Origin: Deltaproteobacteria bacterium
GTDB taxonomy: Bacteria; Desulfobacterota; Desulfarculia; Adiutricales; Adiutricaceae
Reading direction: 5' to 3'
NCBI GenBank assembly: GCA_031267005.1
Contig: JAIRZX010000722.1
Location: 1 to 15,452 of the forward strand
DNA length: 15,452 nucleotides
The stretch's first letter is position 1. Each line of letters begins with the position of its first letter. Under the pieces are notes generated by a model. It did no database searches, was not told where the DNA came from, and worked only from the letters and a program-made list of their open reading frames with translations. Positions 6,774-14,226 of the stretch are shown here, one piece after another. Both the position numbers and the translations under genes were made by a program.

Positions 6774-8216
6774 ATGCCTGAAAAAAAGCCGAAAGCTCCT
6801 GTCAAAGAGGACGCTGACGAGTTCTTGACCCTGGACTACAACAACCTCACCTCGGAAGCCGTCGGGTCCAAGGGGCTGGGGCCGGAGGAACTGGCGGAGA
6901 TGAAGGGCCTCGTAGGGGCGGCCCACAAAGACGTGGAGGCCCGCTACCGCAAGGGCGGCCTCCCGTTCATGGATCTCCCCCGGGACCCCGACACGGCCAA
7001 GTCCGCCAGAAAACTTGCCGAGATGGGCCGCAAGCGCTTCGAGAACGTCGTCGTCCTCGGGATAGGCGGGAGCGCCCTCGGGGCGGCGGCGGTCTTCAAC
7101 GCCTTGAGGCCGTTGAACCACAACGAGCTGCCCAGCGCCAAGCGGGGCTGGCCGAGGCTCATCGTGTGCGACAACGTGGACCCCGAGGGCTTCGCGGCGG
7201 TGCTGGAGGGGCTCGATCTCAAGAGCACCTTCTTCAACGTGATCTCCAAGTCCGGGGCCACGGCCGAGACCATGAGCCAGTTCATGATAGTGTTCGACCA
7301 GCTCCAGAGGACCCTGGGGCGCTCGGCCATCAAGGACCACCTGCTCGTCACCACGGACCCCGAGGGCGGGGTGCTCCGGAAGATAGCCCACGACGGCGAG
7401 TTCAACTCGCTCCCCGTGCCCCCCGGGGTGGGCGGCCGCTACTCGGTGTTCTCGGCGGTTGGCATAGCGCCCCTGGCCATGGTGGGCGTCAACATCACCG
7501 ACCTCCTGGCCGGGGCCGCCCGTGCCCAGGAGGACGCCCGCAAGCCGCCTTCCGGCAACAAGGCCTACGTCTTCGCCGGGCTGAACTACATGATGGCCAC
7601 GGCCAAGAAGCGGAACATCCTGGTCATGATGCCCTACGCGGACGCGCTTTCCAGGACGGGCGAATGGTTCGGGCAGCTCTGGAACGAGTCCCTGGGCAAG
7701 TCCCAGAAGCTCGACGGCTCCCCCAACCCCTCGTGCCAGACCGCCGTCAAGGCCCTGGGCGTGACCGACCAGCACAGCCAGCTCCAGATGTACATGGAGG
7801 GCTCGGACGAGAAGACCGTTTGCTTCCTGGGGGTGGACGCCTACCGCCACCAGGTGAACATCCCCGCCATCTTCAAGGACCACGAGGAGCTCGCGTACCT
7901 GGGCGGGCATTCCCTCGGCGAGCTCATTTCCTGCGAGCGCCAGGGCGTGTCGAGGGCCTTGGCCGACAGCGGGCGGCCCAACATGACCCTGACCCTGCCG
8001 AAGGTCTCCGCCGCCACGGTCGGCTACCTCCTCCAGACCCTGGAGGTGGCGGCGGTCGTCTCCGGGAGCCTCTACGGCATAGATCCCCTGGACCAGCCGG
8101 GGGTCGAGCTCGGCAAGCGCTTCACCTACGGGCTCATGGGACGGCAGGGCTTCGCCGAGTTCAAGGACCGCTTCCAGAAGGGGCTGGTCGCGAAGAAGAA
8201 GTACATAGTCAAGTAG
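6774..8216 (+). CDS. pgi: Glucose-6-phosphate isomerase
   Basis: The enzyme interconverts glucose-6-phosphate and fructose-6-phosphate in the cytoplasm, for glycolysis and gluconeogenesis. The protein has 480 residues, close to the shorter bacterial form of the family. It shows LGIGGSALG (residues 95-103) and SKSGATAET (158-166) for phosphosugar binding in the SIS fold, the signature VGGRYSVFSAVG (219-230) with Arg221, WNESLGKS (303-310) with the catalytic Glu305, TDQHSQLQMYMEG (331-343) with His334, and GVELGKRF (443-450) with the active-site Lys448. The start ATG has GGAGAAAGG a few bases upstream, and a sigma-70-type promoter lies at 6568-6595. The first 14 residues are Lys-rich and polar. 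The kinase gene begins only 38 bases after the stop, so the two are probably on one transcript at least in part. All key residues are present. Confidence 0.98.
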   Translation: MPEKKPKAPVKEDADEFLTLDYNNLTSEAVGSKGLGPEELAEMKGLVGAAHKDVEARYRKGGLPFMDLPRDPDTAKSARKLAEMGRKRFENVVVLGIGGSALGAAAVFNALRPLNHNELPSAKRGWPRLIVCDNVDPEGFAAVLEGLDLKSTFFNVISKSGATAETMSQFMIVFDQLQRTLGRSAIKDHLLVTTDPEGGVLRKIAHDGEFNSLPVPPGVGGRYSVFSAVGIAPLAMVGVNITDLLAGAARAQEDARKPPSGNKAYVFAGLNYMMATAKKRNILVMMPYADALSRTGEWFGQLWNESLGKSQKLDGSPNPSCQTAVKALGVTDQHSQLQMYMEGSDEKTVCFLGVDAYRHQVNIPAIFKDHEELAYLGGHSLGELISCERQGVSRALADSGRPNMTLTLPKVSAATVGYLLQTLEVAAVVSGSLYGIDPLDQPGVELGKRFTYGLMGRQGFAEFKDRFQKGLVAKKKYIVK

Positions 8217-8254
8217 CCAGAGCCAGCCCCCTGAGACCGCCCGCACGAATCCCT

Positions 8255-10705
8255 ATGAAGCACCCCACGGGCGCCGCTCCCCCAGCGGCCGACGAGAGCC
8301 GTCCCGCCGTTCCCCCGGCGGGGCCCGGCAAGACAGGGGAGGCGCCCCTTCCCGGAGGGGGGGGAAGCGGAGGGAACGTCATCTGCCCGCCTGAAGGCAA
8401 CGGCGGGGCGGTTGCGGGCGCTCCGGCCGCAACATCGGAGGCGTCCGAACCGCCAGGCGCGCCGGATTCGCTCGAAGCGCCAGGGCCCTCAGCGGCGCCC
8501 GGGGGGGACGGCCCGCCCGGGGACTCTGTAGCCTCTGAAGCGCAGGAGAAGGACGGGGTTTCCGGGGAAAGCCGGGTTGCGGGGGGATCGTCGCGCCCGG
8601 AAGGCTATGAGGGCGGAGGGGGCCCGGAGGGACCAGGGGAGCCAAGGGGATCGGAGCGCCCGGAGGGCGCCGGAAAGGCGGGGGATACGGAAAGCACCGA
8701 CGGATCCGGGGGTTCCGAGCGCTCCGGGGGCGCCGGTTATACCGGGGGCCATGAAGAAATGGAAGGCTCCGGGGGCGCCGAGGGCTCGGAAGGCCCGGAG
8801 GAAAACGAAGGCGCGGGGGGAACCGAAGGCGCGGGGGGAACCGAAGACTCAGCGGACTCCGGGGGGGCTGAAGGCCCGGAGGAACCCCTAGGCGCGGGGG
8901 AAGCCCCCGCTCGGGAGGGGGAGGAAGGCGACGGGGATGCCGTCCCGCCCCAGGGCATGTTCCCCGGCTCGCCGCCTTCAGCCCCCAAGAAGGGCGCCCG
9001 TTCGCTCCCCTCCGCCGGCTTCGGGGAGCTCGCGGGCATGGCAGTCTCGGAAGGGGACGCCAAGGCGGACAGGGACCGCGAGGAGCATCCCAAGGGCCGG
9101 GAGGACCAGGAGAAGAAGTTCCGGCTGGTCAAGTACTTCTCCTCGGTGGCCATAGCGGTCATCTTCGCGAGCTGCCTGTCCCTGGCCGTCATCATGAGCG
9201 GGGAGGCGGAGGACATCATCTACTCCAGGATCGTCGACGACACCGTGATGATCATGGACAACCTGAATTACCAGATGTTCAACCACTTCCTCCTCCCCAT
9301 CTACCGGGAGAAGGGGAACGCCAGGCTCTCCGAGCCCGAGGCCTACACCTTCCTCAATTCCGTCATAGAGGACACCGTCTACGGCTTCGACATAAGCCGG
9401 GTGGCCCTTTACGACTCCAAGTTCGGGATGCGGGTCTACACCTCCGACTCCAACGAGCCGGTGGTGGTCTACCGCCCGTCGCCCGAGACCGGCGAGCTCA
9501 TGCCGCAGGGCGAGTTCGCGGAGCCCATGGGCGCGTTCCTGGAGGCCATCAGCATGGCCCTCATGCCCGCCCCGGAAACGGGGCCGGCCAGGAGCCCCGG
9601 GGTCTACGGCGGGCTCATGAGCGTCTGGCGGGAGACCGGCCGGGCCGGGAGGGAGGATTACCGCGCGAGGCTTTTGAGCCGCACGGTCATCCTCCGCCAG
9701 GAGGGGAGCTTCCTCATAGGCGGCTTCTTCCCCAGGGGGGAGTTCTCGATAAGGTGCTTCAAGGCCATGGAGGACTACGCCTCCGCCGGGGTCTCCGGCG
9801 TGCTGGAGATAACCCGGGACGTCACCTCCGAGTACCGCCAGATAGCCGCCATGCAGTACGCGGCCCTGGCCATAGCCGTGGGCGCCACGATCTTCCTCAC
9901 CTTCGCCTTGAGGTTCGTGGTGGCGCGGGGCGAGGCCATCATCCACCAGAGGAACGCCGAAAAGGCGGCCTTGAACGAGAGGCTGAACCAGTCGGAGCGG
10001 CTCGTGAACCTCGGGCGCATGGTGGCAACGGTGTCCCACGAGATCCGCAACCCCTTGGGAATCATCAACTCCTCGGCCGATTACCTCGCCAAGCGCCTCC
10101 AGGTGGACCCCAAGCTGGCCAAGCTCGCCGGGGCCATTGTGGACGAGTCCACGAGGCTTTCCAGGATTGTCACCGACTTCCTCGACTTCGCCCGCCCCCA
10201 GAAGCCGCGCATGAACCCGGTGGTCGTGGAGGACATCCTGGAGGAGATCTTCGTCCTCCTGGAGGTGGACATGTCCCGGGCCGGGGTGGAGCTCAGGGCG
10301 GGGCTGAGGGAGGAGCCGGGCTTCATCATGGCCGACGGGACCCTCCTCCACCGCGCCTTCATGAACATCCTGGTCAACGCCATCCAGGCCATGCCCGAGG
10401 GCGGCCTTTTGTCCGTGGAGAGTTCCCTCGACCCCGAGGGCCCGGAGCGGGACGGGCTGGGCAGGCTGAACGTCGTCGTGACCGACACCGGCCAGGGCAT
10501 CGCCGCCGACGCCCTGGAGAACCTGTTCAAGCCCTTCTTCACCACCAAGACCAAGGGAACGGGCCTGGGGCTGGTCCTGGTGCGCAACATAGTGGAGGGC
10601 CACGGCGGCCGGCTGGTCCTGCGCAATGTTGAGGAGGGCGACGAGGGCCACGGCCTCGAAGTGACCATCAGCCTCCCCCTTGCCGAGAGCGAAGGCGAGC
10701 CCTGA
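8255..10705 (+). CDS. Membrane sensor histidine kinase (NtrB/ZraS type) with long disordered N-terminus
   Basis: This is the sensor of a two-component system; it autophosphorylates on His595 and should pass the phosphate to Asp54 of the regulator encoded next. With the start at 8255 it has 816 residues. Residues 1-260 are low in complexity (Gly, Glu, Pro, Ser) and contain short repeats such as GAGGTE twice. Membrane span 1 is about 295-314, a sensor region of about 220 residues follows, probably periplasmic, and span 2 is about 535-555. Next come the phosphoacceptor domain (VSHEIRNPLG, His595), the N box (NILVNAIQAM, Asn708), G1 (DTGQGI, Asp744), F box (FKPFFTTK) and G2 (GTGLGL, 768-773). There is no receiver domain. 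The start is uncertain: the ATG at 8255 has no good ribosome binding site, whereas the in-frame ATG at 9038 (Met262) has GGGGAG 9 bases upstream. The shorter form would have 555 residues and still contain all domains. Confidence 0.93.
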   Translation: MKHPTGAAPPAADESRPAVPPAGPGKTGEAPLPGGGGSGGNVICPPEGNGGAVAGAPAATSEASEPPGAPDSLEAPGPSAAPGGDGPPGDSVASEAQEKDGVSGESRVAGGSSRPEGYEGGGGPEGPGEPRGSERPEGAGKAGDTESTDGSGGSERSGGAGYTGGHEEMEGSGGAEGSEGPEENEGAGGTEGAGGTEDSADSGGAEGPEEPLGAGEAPAREGEEGDGDAVPPQGMFPGSPPSAPKKGARSLPSAGFGELAGMAVSEGDAKADRDREEHPKGREDQEKKFRLVKYFSSVAIAVIFASCLSLAVIMSGEAEDIIYSRIVDDTVMIMDNLNYQMFNHFLLPIYREKGNARLSEPEAYTFLNSVIEDTVYGFDISRVALYDSKFGMRVYTSDSNEPVVVYRPSPETGELMPQGEFAEPMGAFLEAISMALMPAPETGPARSPGVYGGLMSVWRETGRAGREDYRARLLSRTVILRQEGSFLIGGFFPRGEFSIRCFKAMEDYASAGVSGVLEITRDVTSEYRQIAAMQYAALAIAVGATIFLTFALRFVVARGEAIIHQRNAEKAALNERLNQSERLVNLGRMVATVSHEIRNPLGIINSSADYLAKRLQVDPKLAKLAGAIVDESTRLSRIVTDFLDFARPQKPRMNPVVVEDILEEIFVLLEVDMSRAGVELRAGLREEPGFIMADGTLLHRAFMNILVNAIQAMPEGGLLSVESSLDPEGPERDGLGRLNVVVTDTGQGIAADALENLFKPFFTTKTKGTGLGLVLVRNIVEGHGGRLVLRNVEEGDEGHGLEVTISLPLAESEGEP
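8807..8842 (+). repeat. 18-bp exact duplication inside the kinase N-terminus
   Basis: GAAGGCGCGGGGGGAACC occurs twice back to back (8807-8824 and 8825-8842), encoding EGAGGT twice. It is the clearest repeat within a larger Gly/Glu-rich region built from GGGGGCGCC- and CCCGGAGG-like words. Confidence 0.85.
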
Positions 10706-10823
10706 TGTTCCCCGCTAGCCCGGGATTTCGGGCGGCAGGTCCCCGGGACACCTGGGAAGCTGGGCGCCGCGCCCCTAAAGGCCCCTCCGGGAGGGCGGGG
10801 AGCTTACGCCTGGCCCGGCGCCT
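10706..10823. other. Kinase-regulator gap, GC-rich first part
   Basis: This stretch follows the kinase stop codon. It contains short GC-rich inverted repeats (for example GGGCGCCGCGCCC near 10765) but no T-run, so a rho-independent terminator is not supported. Confidence 0.35.
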
Positions 10824-10908
10824 GAGTTGATGCTGGGGCAGATGGGATGCTGGGCATGAGGTGATGTTGGGCCAGATGGGATGCTGGGCCAGATGGGATG
10901 CTGGGCTT
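10824..10908. repeat. 17-bp tandem array, five units
   Basis: Five consecutive 17-base units start at 10824, 10841, 10858, 10875 and 10892, with consensus GATGGGATGCTGGGCCA. The last two are nearly identical; the first and third carry TTGATG or GTGATG variants. The array lies between the kinase and regulator genes, 160 bases ahead of the regulator ATG, followed by a T-rich patch (10909-10939). It could affect expression of the regulator, but no known binding site is recognised. Confidence 0.9.
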
Positions 10909-11068
10909 TATTTTTTTGGCTCCTTGGGGTTATATTTTTGGCGCTCCGGTTCCCCGGTCGGCGAGGCCGGACGGGTCCGGGGGAGCGCCCCGGAACGGCC
11001 GGGCCCGCCGGGCCGCGGCTTCCGGATCGACCGGGACGCGCTTCGGGCGCGGAGGCGTTTAAAGGATC

Positions 11069-13021
11069 ATGGAAGAAAAGATCCTCATAGTGGACGACGA
11101 GCCCAACTACCAGCTGGTAATAAGCCAGATGCTGGAAAACGAGGGCTACACGGTCTTAACCGCCGGGAGCGGGAACGAGGCCTTCCGGATCTTCTCGGAA
11201 GACCCGGAGGTGGATCTTGTCCTGACCGACATGACCATGCCAAACGGGAACGGCATCGAACTTCTGGAAAAGGCCCGGGAAATGCGCCCGGAGGTCCCGG
11301 TCATAATGCTCACGGCCCACGGCACGGTGGAACTGGCCGTGAAGGCCATGAAGCAGGGGGCTTTCGACTACCTCACCAAGCCCTACCAGAACGACGATCT
11401 CACCAGGACCGTCGCCAAGGCGCTGGAGCTCTCCAGGCTCGGCCGCCAGAACAAGCAGCTTAAGGAGGCGCTGAAGGAGCGCCACAGCTTCGGGAACATC
11501 ATAGGCAACTCCAAGGTCATGCAGCAGCTCTTCGTGCTCCTGGAGAAGATCTCGCCCACCGCCGCGAACGTTCTCATTACGGGCGAGTCAGGCACGGGCA
11601 AGGAGCTGGTCGCGAGCGGCATCCACTACGCGAGCGGGCGGAGGGACGGGCCATTCATCCCGGTGAACTGCTCGGCCTTGAGCCACAACCTTTTGGAGAG
11701 CGAGCTTTTCGGCCACGAGAAAGGCGCCTTCACGGGGGCCGACAGGGCCTCCGCGGGCCGCTTCGAGAAGGCCAGCGGGGGGACCCTCTTCTTAGACGAG
11801 GTGGGGGAGATGAACCTGGACTGCCAGGTGAAGCTCCTCCGCGCCATCCAGGAGCGCGTGGTGGAGCGGGTCGGAAGCAGCAAGCCCATCCCGGTGGACG
11901 TCCGCATCGTCGCCGCCACAAACCGGGTGCTCCCGGACGAGGTGGCCAAGGGGCGCTTCAGGGAAGATCTTTTCTACAGGCTGAACGTCCTCCATATCCC
12001 CCTCCCCCCCCTCCGCGACCGCATGGACGATTTGCCGCAGATGATAGATCACTTCATCGCCAAGCACAGCGCGAAGGAGACAACCGCCGTCCGCTTCCAC
12101 CCTGACGCGTTGAGGATCATGTTCGGCTACCGCTGGCCCGGAAACGTCCGGGAGCTGGAGAACGCCGTGCACCGGGGCCTCATTTTGGCGACGGGGGAGT
12201 CCGTAGTGCCCGAGGATTTGCCCCAGGCGCTTTTGGATAGCAGGGACGCCGCCGTTCCCGTCGTCCGCTCCGAGTTGAGCATCCCCCCCCGCCACGGGGT
12301 CTCCTCGGCCGATACTCCCGCCTTGCCGTCCTCGATCGGCTCCCGCCCCTTGCCCTCCGAAGCCGGCGAGGCCTCAGCCGCCGCCGGCCCGGGCGGGCCA
12401 GTCTCCTACGGCTCCACCGGCGGCCCGGCCGCTTCCCCTCCGGGCCCGGTCGGCCGGGATGGGGCCCGGCCGGCGCCCGGGGACGGCGTAGCCTCTTCCG
12501 CCGGCGGCTCGGGCCCTCTTTCCGGGGAGGGCTCGGGCCCTCTTTCCGGGGAGGGAGCTGGCGGCGGCCCGGCCAACCGCCCGGAACTCCTGGCCGGGCC
12601 CGCCCATTGGGCTTGGAAGTCCTTGGCCGACCACCCCCCGGGCCAGCTGAAGCTCGCCCAGGCATTGTTGGCCTTGGAGGAGGGCCTCCTCCGGCGGGCG
12701 ATGCTGGCCGAGAAGGACATACAGGCCCGGGCCGCGGACGCGCTGGGCATCAAGAGGAACGTCTTCAAGTACAAGTGGGACAAGTTCGCAGGCGGCATGC
12801 CGGGCGTTTTGGCGGGGGAGCTGGCTGGCTACGTGCCCGCCGGGGAGGCCTTGGGGGAATCCCTGGACGCCTACGAGGAGGCGATGCTCTTTACCGCCCT
12901 CGAGAAGTGCGGGGGAAGCCAGGCCAAGGCGGCGGACCTCCTGGGCCTGCGCCGGAACATCCTGCTTTACAAAGTGCGGAAATACCCGTGCCTTACCCGC
13001 TGGTTGGAGGGTTCCGCCTGA
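11069..13021 (+). CDS. Sigma-54-dependent response regulator (NtrC family), tandem Fis-type C-terminus
   Basis: When phosphorylated by the neighbouring kinase, this 650-residue cytoplasmic protein should activate sigma-54 RNA polymerase. The receiver domain spans residues 3-120: acidic Asp9/Asp10, phosphoacceptor Asp54 (VLTDMTMPNG), Thr82 and Lys104. The AAA+ domain spans about 143-390: Walker A GESGTGKE (172-179), the sigma-54-contact loop GAFTGA (219-224), Walker B GGTLFLDE (237-244), FREDLFYRLNV (297-307) and WPGNVREL (356-363). Residues 393-525 form a Pro/Gly/Ser-rich linker, far longer than usual, with SGPLSGEG repeated. Two related Fis-type helix-turn-helix segments follow (about 536-573 and 602-639), where NtrC proteins normally have one. 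The ATG at 11069 has GGAGG 13 bases and AAAGGA 2 bases upstream, so the ribosome binding site is imperfect, but the receiver domain begins at once, which supports this start. A 363-base gap separates it from the kinase gene. Confidence 0.96.
   Translation: MEEKILIVDDEPNYQLVISQMLENEGYTVLTAGSGNEAFRIFSEDPEVDLVLTDMTMPNGNGIELLEKAREMRPEVPVIMLTAHGTVELAVKAMKQGAFDYLTKPYQNDDLTRTVAKALELSRLGRQNKQLKEALKERHSFGNIIGNSKVMQQLFVLLEKISPTAANVLITGESGTGKELVASGIHYASGRRDGPFIPVNCSALSHNLLESELFGHEKGAFTGADRASAGRFEKASGGTLFLDEVGEMNLDCQVKLLRAIQERVVERVGSSKPIPVDVRIVAATNRVLPDEVAKGRFREDLFYRLNVLHIPLPPLRDRMDDLPQMIDHFIAKHSAKETTAVRFHPDALRIMFGYRWPGNVRELENAVHRGLILATGESVVPEDLPQALLDSRDAAVPVVRSELSIPPRHGVSSADTPALPSSIGSRPLPSEAGEASAAAGPGGPVSYGSTGGPAASPPGPVGRDGARPAPGDGVASSAGGSGPLSGEGSGPLSGEGAGGGPANRPELLAGPAHWAWKSLADHPPGQLKLAQALLALEEGLLRRAMLAEKDIQARAADALGIKRNVFKYKWDKFAGGMPGVLAGELAGYVPAGEALGESLDAYEEAMLFTALEKCGGSQAKAADLLGLRRNILLYKVRKYPCLTRWLEGSA
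12506..12553 (+). repeat. 24-bp exact duplication in the regulator linker
   Basis: Two identical 24-base copies (12506-12529 and 12530-12553) beginning GGCTCGGGCCCTCTTTCC encode the octapeptide GSGPLSGE twice. They sit in the linker between the AAA+ and DNA-binding parts, where length changes are likely tolerated. Confidence 0.9.
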
Positions 13022-13200
13022 GTTCCCGTACGGTCTTGCCGGGGCCTTGCGTCGCGTGAAGGGGTGAAGCCGCTAAGGCTCCGTGGACTTGCGGGACTTG
13101 ATGGACTGACAGGCTTGCCAAGCGGACGGCCGGCCAGGCGGGCTCTCGGCTCTGCTTGACGGAAGCAGTTTGGGCGGAGGGACGACGGGAAGCGTTAAGT

Positions 13201-13221
13201 CGGCAGGCGCCGTTCCTGCCG
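13201..13221. other. Small hairpin CGGCAGG/CCTGCCG
   Basis: A perfect 7-base inverted repeat with a 7-base loop (CGCCGTT). It lies about 180 bases after the regulator stop codon, but no T-run follows, so it is at best part of a transcript 3' end. Confidence 0.35.
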
Positions 13222-13232
13222 GACGGCCGCCG

Positions 13233-13247
13233 GGTAACATTGTTACC
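13233..13247. promoter_or_regulatory. Operator-like palindrome GGTAAC-ATT-GTTACC
   Basis: Two perfect 6-base arms are separated by three bases, the size of a dimeric regulator half-site pair. No gene starts close enough to show what it would control, so the role is speculative. Confidence 0.3.
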
Positions 13248-13572
13248 AGACGATCATGCCGTTCGCATGTTTATGGCATACGTCTTGATGCATTTTGCCT
13301 TCCTTCGGGGGCAATAGCCCCCGCGAGTTTACGCGCCAGGATTTGTAATCGTCCGCGGATCCTGCGCTCAGAAGCCATGAATTCTGCATGGAGCCTTATG
13401 CCGTCAGCCAATGCCCGGATGCGGAAGGAGCAATTATTTTCAGGCTGGCCTCGCCAGGAGTCCATGAAAACTTACACGCCTGGACAAGCTGCGATGATTT
13501 CAAAGCTAGCTGAAGGGGGTGGCGACCCAAGCGCCGCTAACGTTTGGCCGTGACGGAGCGTCTTCGAACCAG

Positions 13573-14035
13573 GCGCCAAAAGTTTAGAAGCTTGCCGAAC
13601 AGTTATCGAAAGAAACGGCAGAAACGTTTAGTACGCCAGGAGCGGCATAGAAATAAACGCTAAAAAGTTTTAAGGCTTGGAAGGGCGGTGTCGAGAAAAG
13701 CGCCAAAAGCGTTTAGGATTGAAAGAACTGTATCGAGAAAAGCGCCAAAAGCGTTTAGGATTGAAAGAGCTGTATCGAGAAAAATGCTAAAATTTTTTAG
13801 GCTTAAAAGAACTGCATCGAGAAATGTACCAAAATTTGTAAGGTTTTAAGAAGCGGTATCAAGTGAAACGCCAAAAAATTATTAGGGTAGCTGGTGCGGA
13901 ATCGAGGTAAGTGCGGTGAAAATTTAGGTTATCCGCAGATGCTTCGAGGGAAGGGCAGGGAAAATTTAGGATTGCCGGAGAGGGATGTAGGCAAGCGTCA
14001 GATACGTTTAGCCTTGTAGGCGAACCGTCGAGGCA
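13573..14035. repeat. 42-bp imperfect tandem array, about eleven units
   Basis: Units begin near 13573, 13615, 13657, 13700, 13742, 13784, 13826, 13868, 13911, 13952 and 13995. Spacing is 42 bases with two or three single-base indels. The two best copies (13700 and 13742) differ at one or two positions and start GCGCCAAAAGCGTTTAGG; most units keep a TTTAGG-like core, a GAAAG or AAAG word and a TATCGAG-like end. Outer units are more diverged. On the minus strand a 14-residue repeat (FLDTVLSILNAFGA in the best units) can be read, but stops and a 1-base insertion break it. There is no CRISPR-like repeat/spacer alternation. Confidence 0.9.
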
Positions 14036-14100
14036 AGCGATGCAGGTATCGAAGTCAATCCCGGTTTTCCTGGACGCCAACCGCGCGGGGCTTTCAGGAA

Positions 14101-14226
14101 AAACCGTTTCCGTTTCAAGGGAAAACGGCGTCGGTTTCCAGCGGAAACGGTGCCGGTTTCAAGAAATTCCGGCTCCTGGTTCAAGAAAAATCGATGTCGG
14201 TTTCAAGAAAAATCGGTCGCTTCTTT
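14101..14226. repeat. 22-bp tandem array, five full units plus a partial
   Basis: Units of exactly 22 bases start at 14101, 14123, 14145, 14167 and 14189, with a partial sixth at 14211; a degenerate copy may precede at about 14078. The conserved part is CGGTTTCAAGAAA, preceded by AAACGG or AATCGA and a variable three to four bases. The array begins about 65 bases after the 42-bp array ends and is followed by an A-rich, then AT-rich stretch. Confidence 0.88.

Larger units (their letters stand above)
13022..13572. other. Intergenic region after the regulator; no supported gene
   Basis: Two overlapping frames are open (plus 13170-13553 and minus 13271-13465, 64 residues starting MDSWRGQPEN). 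Neither has a good ribosome binding site or recognisable domain, and the minus frame has a stop immediately upstream. The minus peptide (IRLHAEFMASERRIRGRLQI) is somewhat more protein-like than random frames, so a gene remnant is possible. Two small inverted repeats lie at 13201-13247 and are listed separately. Confidence 0.4.

Noticed and set aside
6609..8246. 545-residue gene antisense to pgi
   Set aside because: It is the mirror frame of pgi, which has all its catalytic motifs; long antisense frames are common in high-GC genes.
7166..8254. Extension of the kinase frame upstream into pgi
   Set aside because: The frame stays open through pgi only because of high GC; translation there gives Arg/Gly/Pro-rich nonsense overlapping a clear pgi gene.
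13573..14226. CRISPR array
   Set aside because: Periods of 42 and 22 bases are contiguous imperfect repeats with no alternation of constant repeat and unique spacer, and no cas gene is present.
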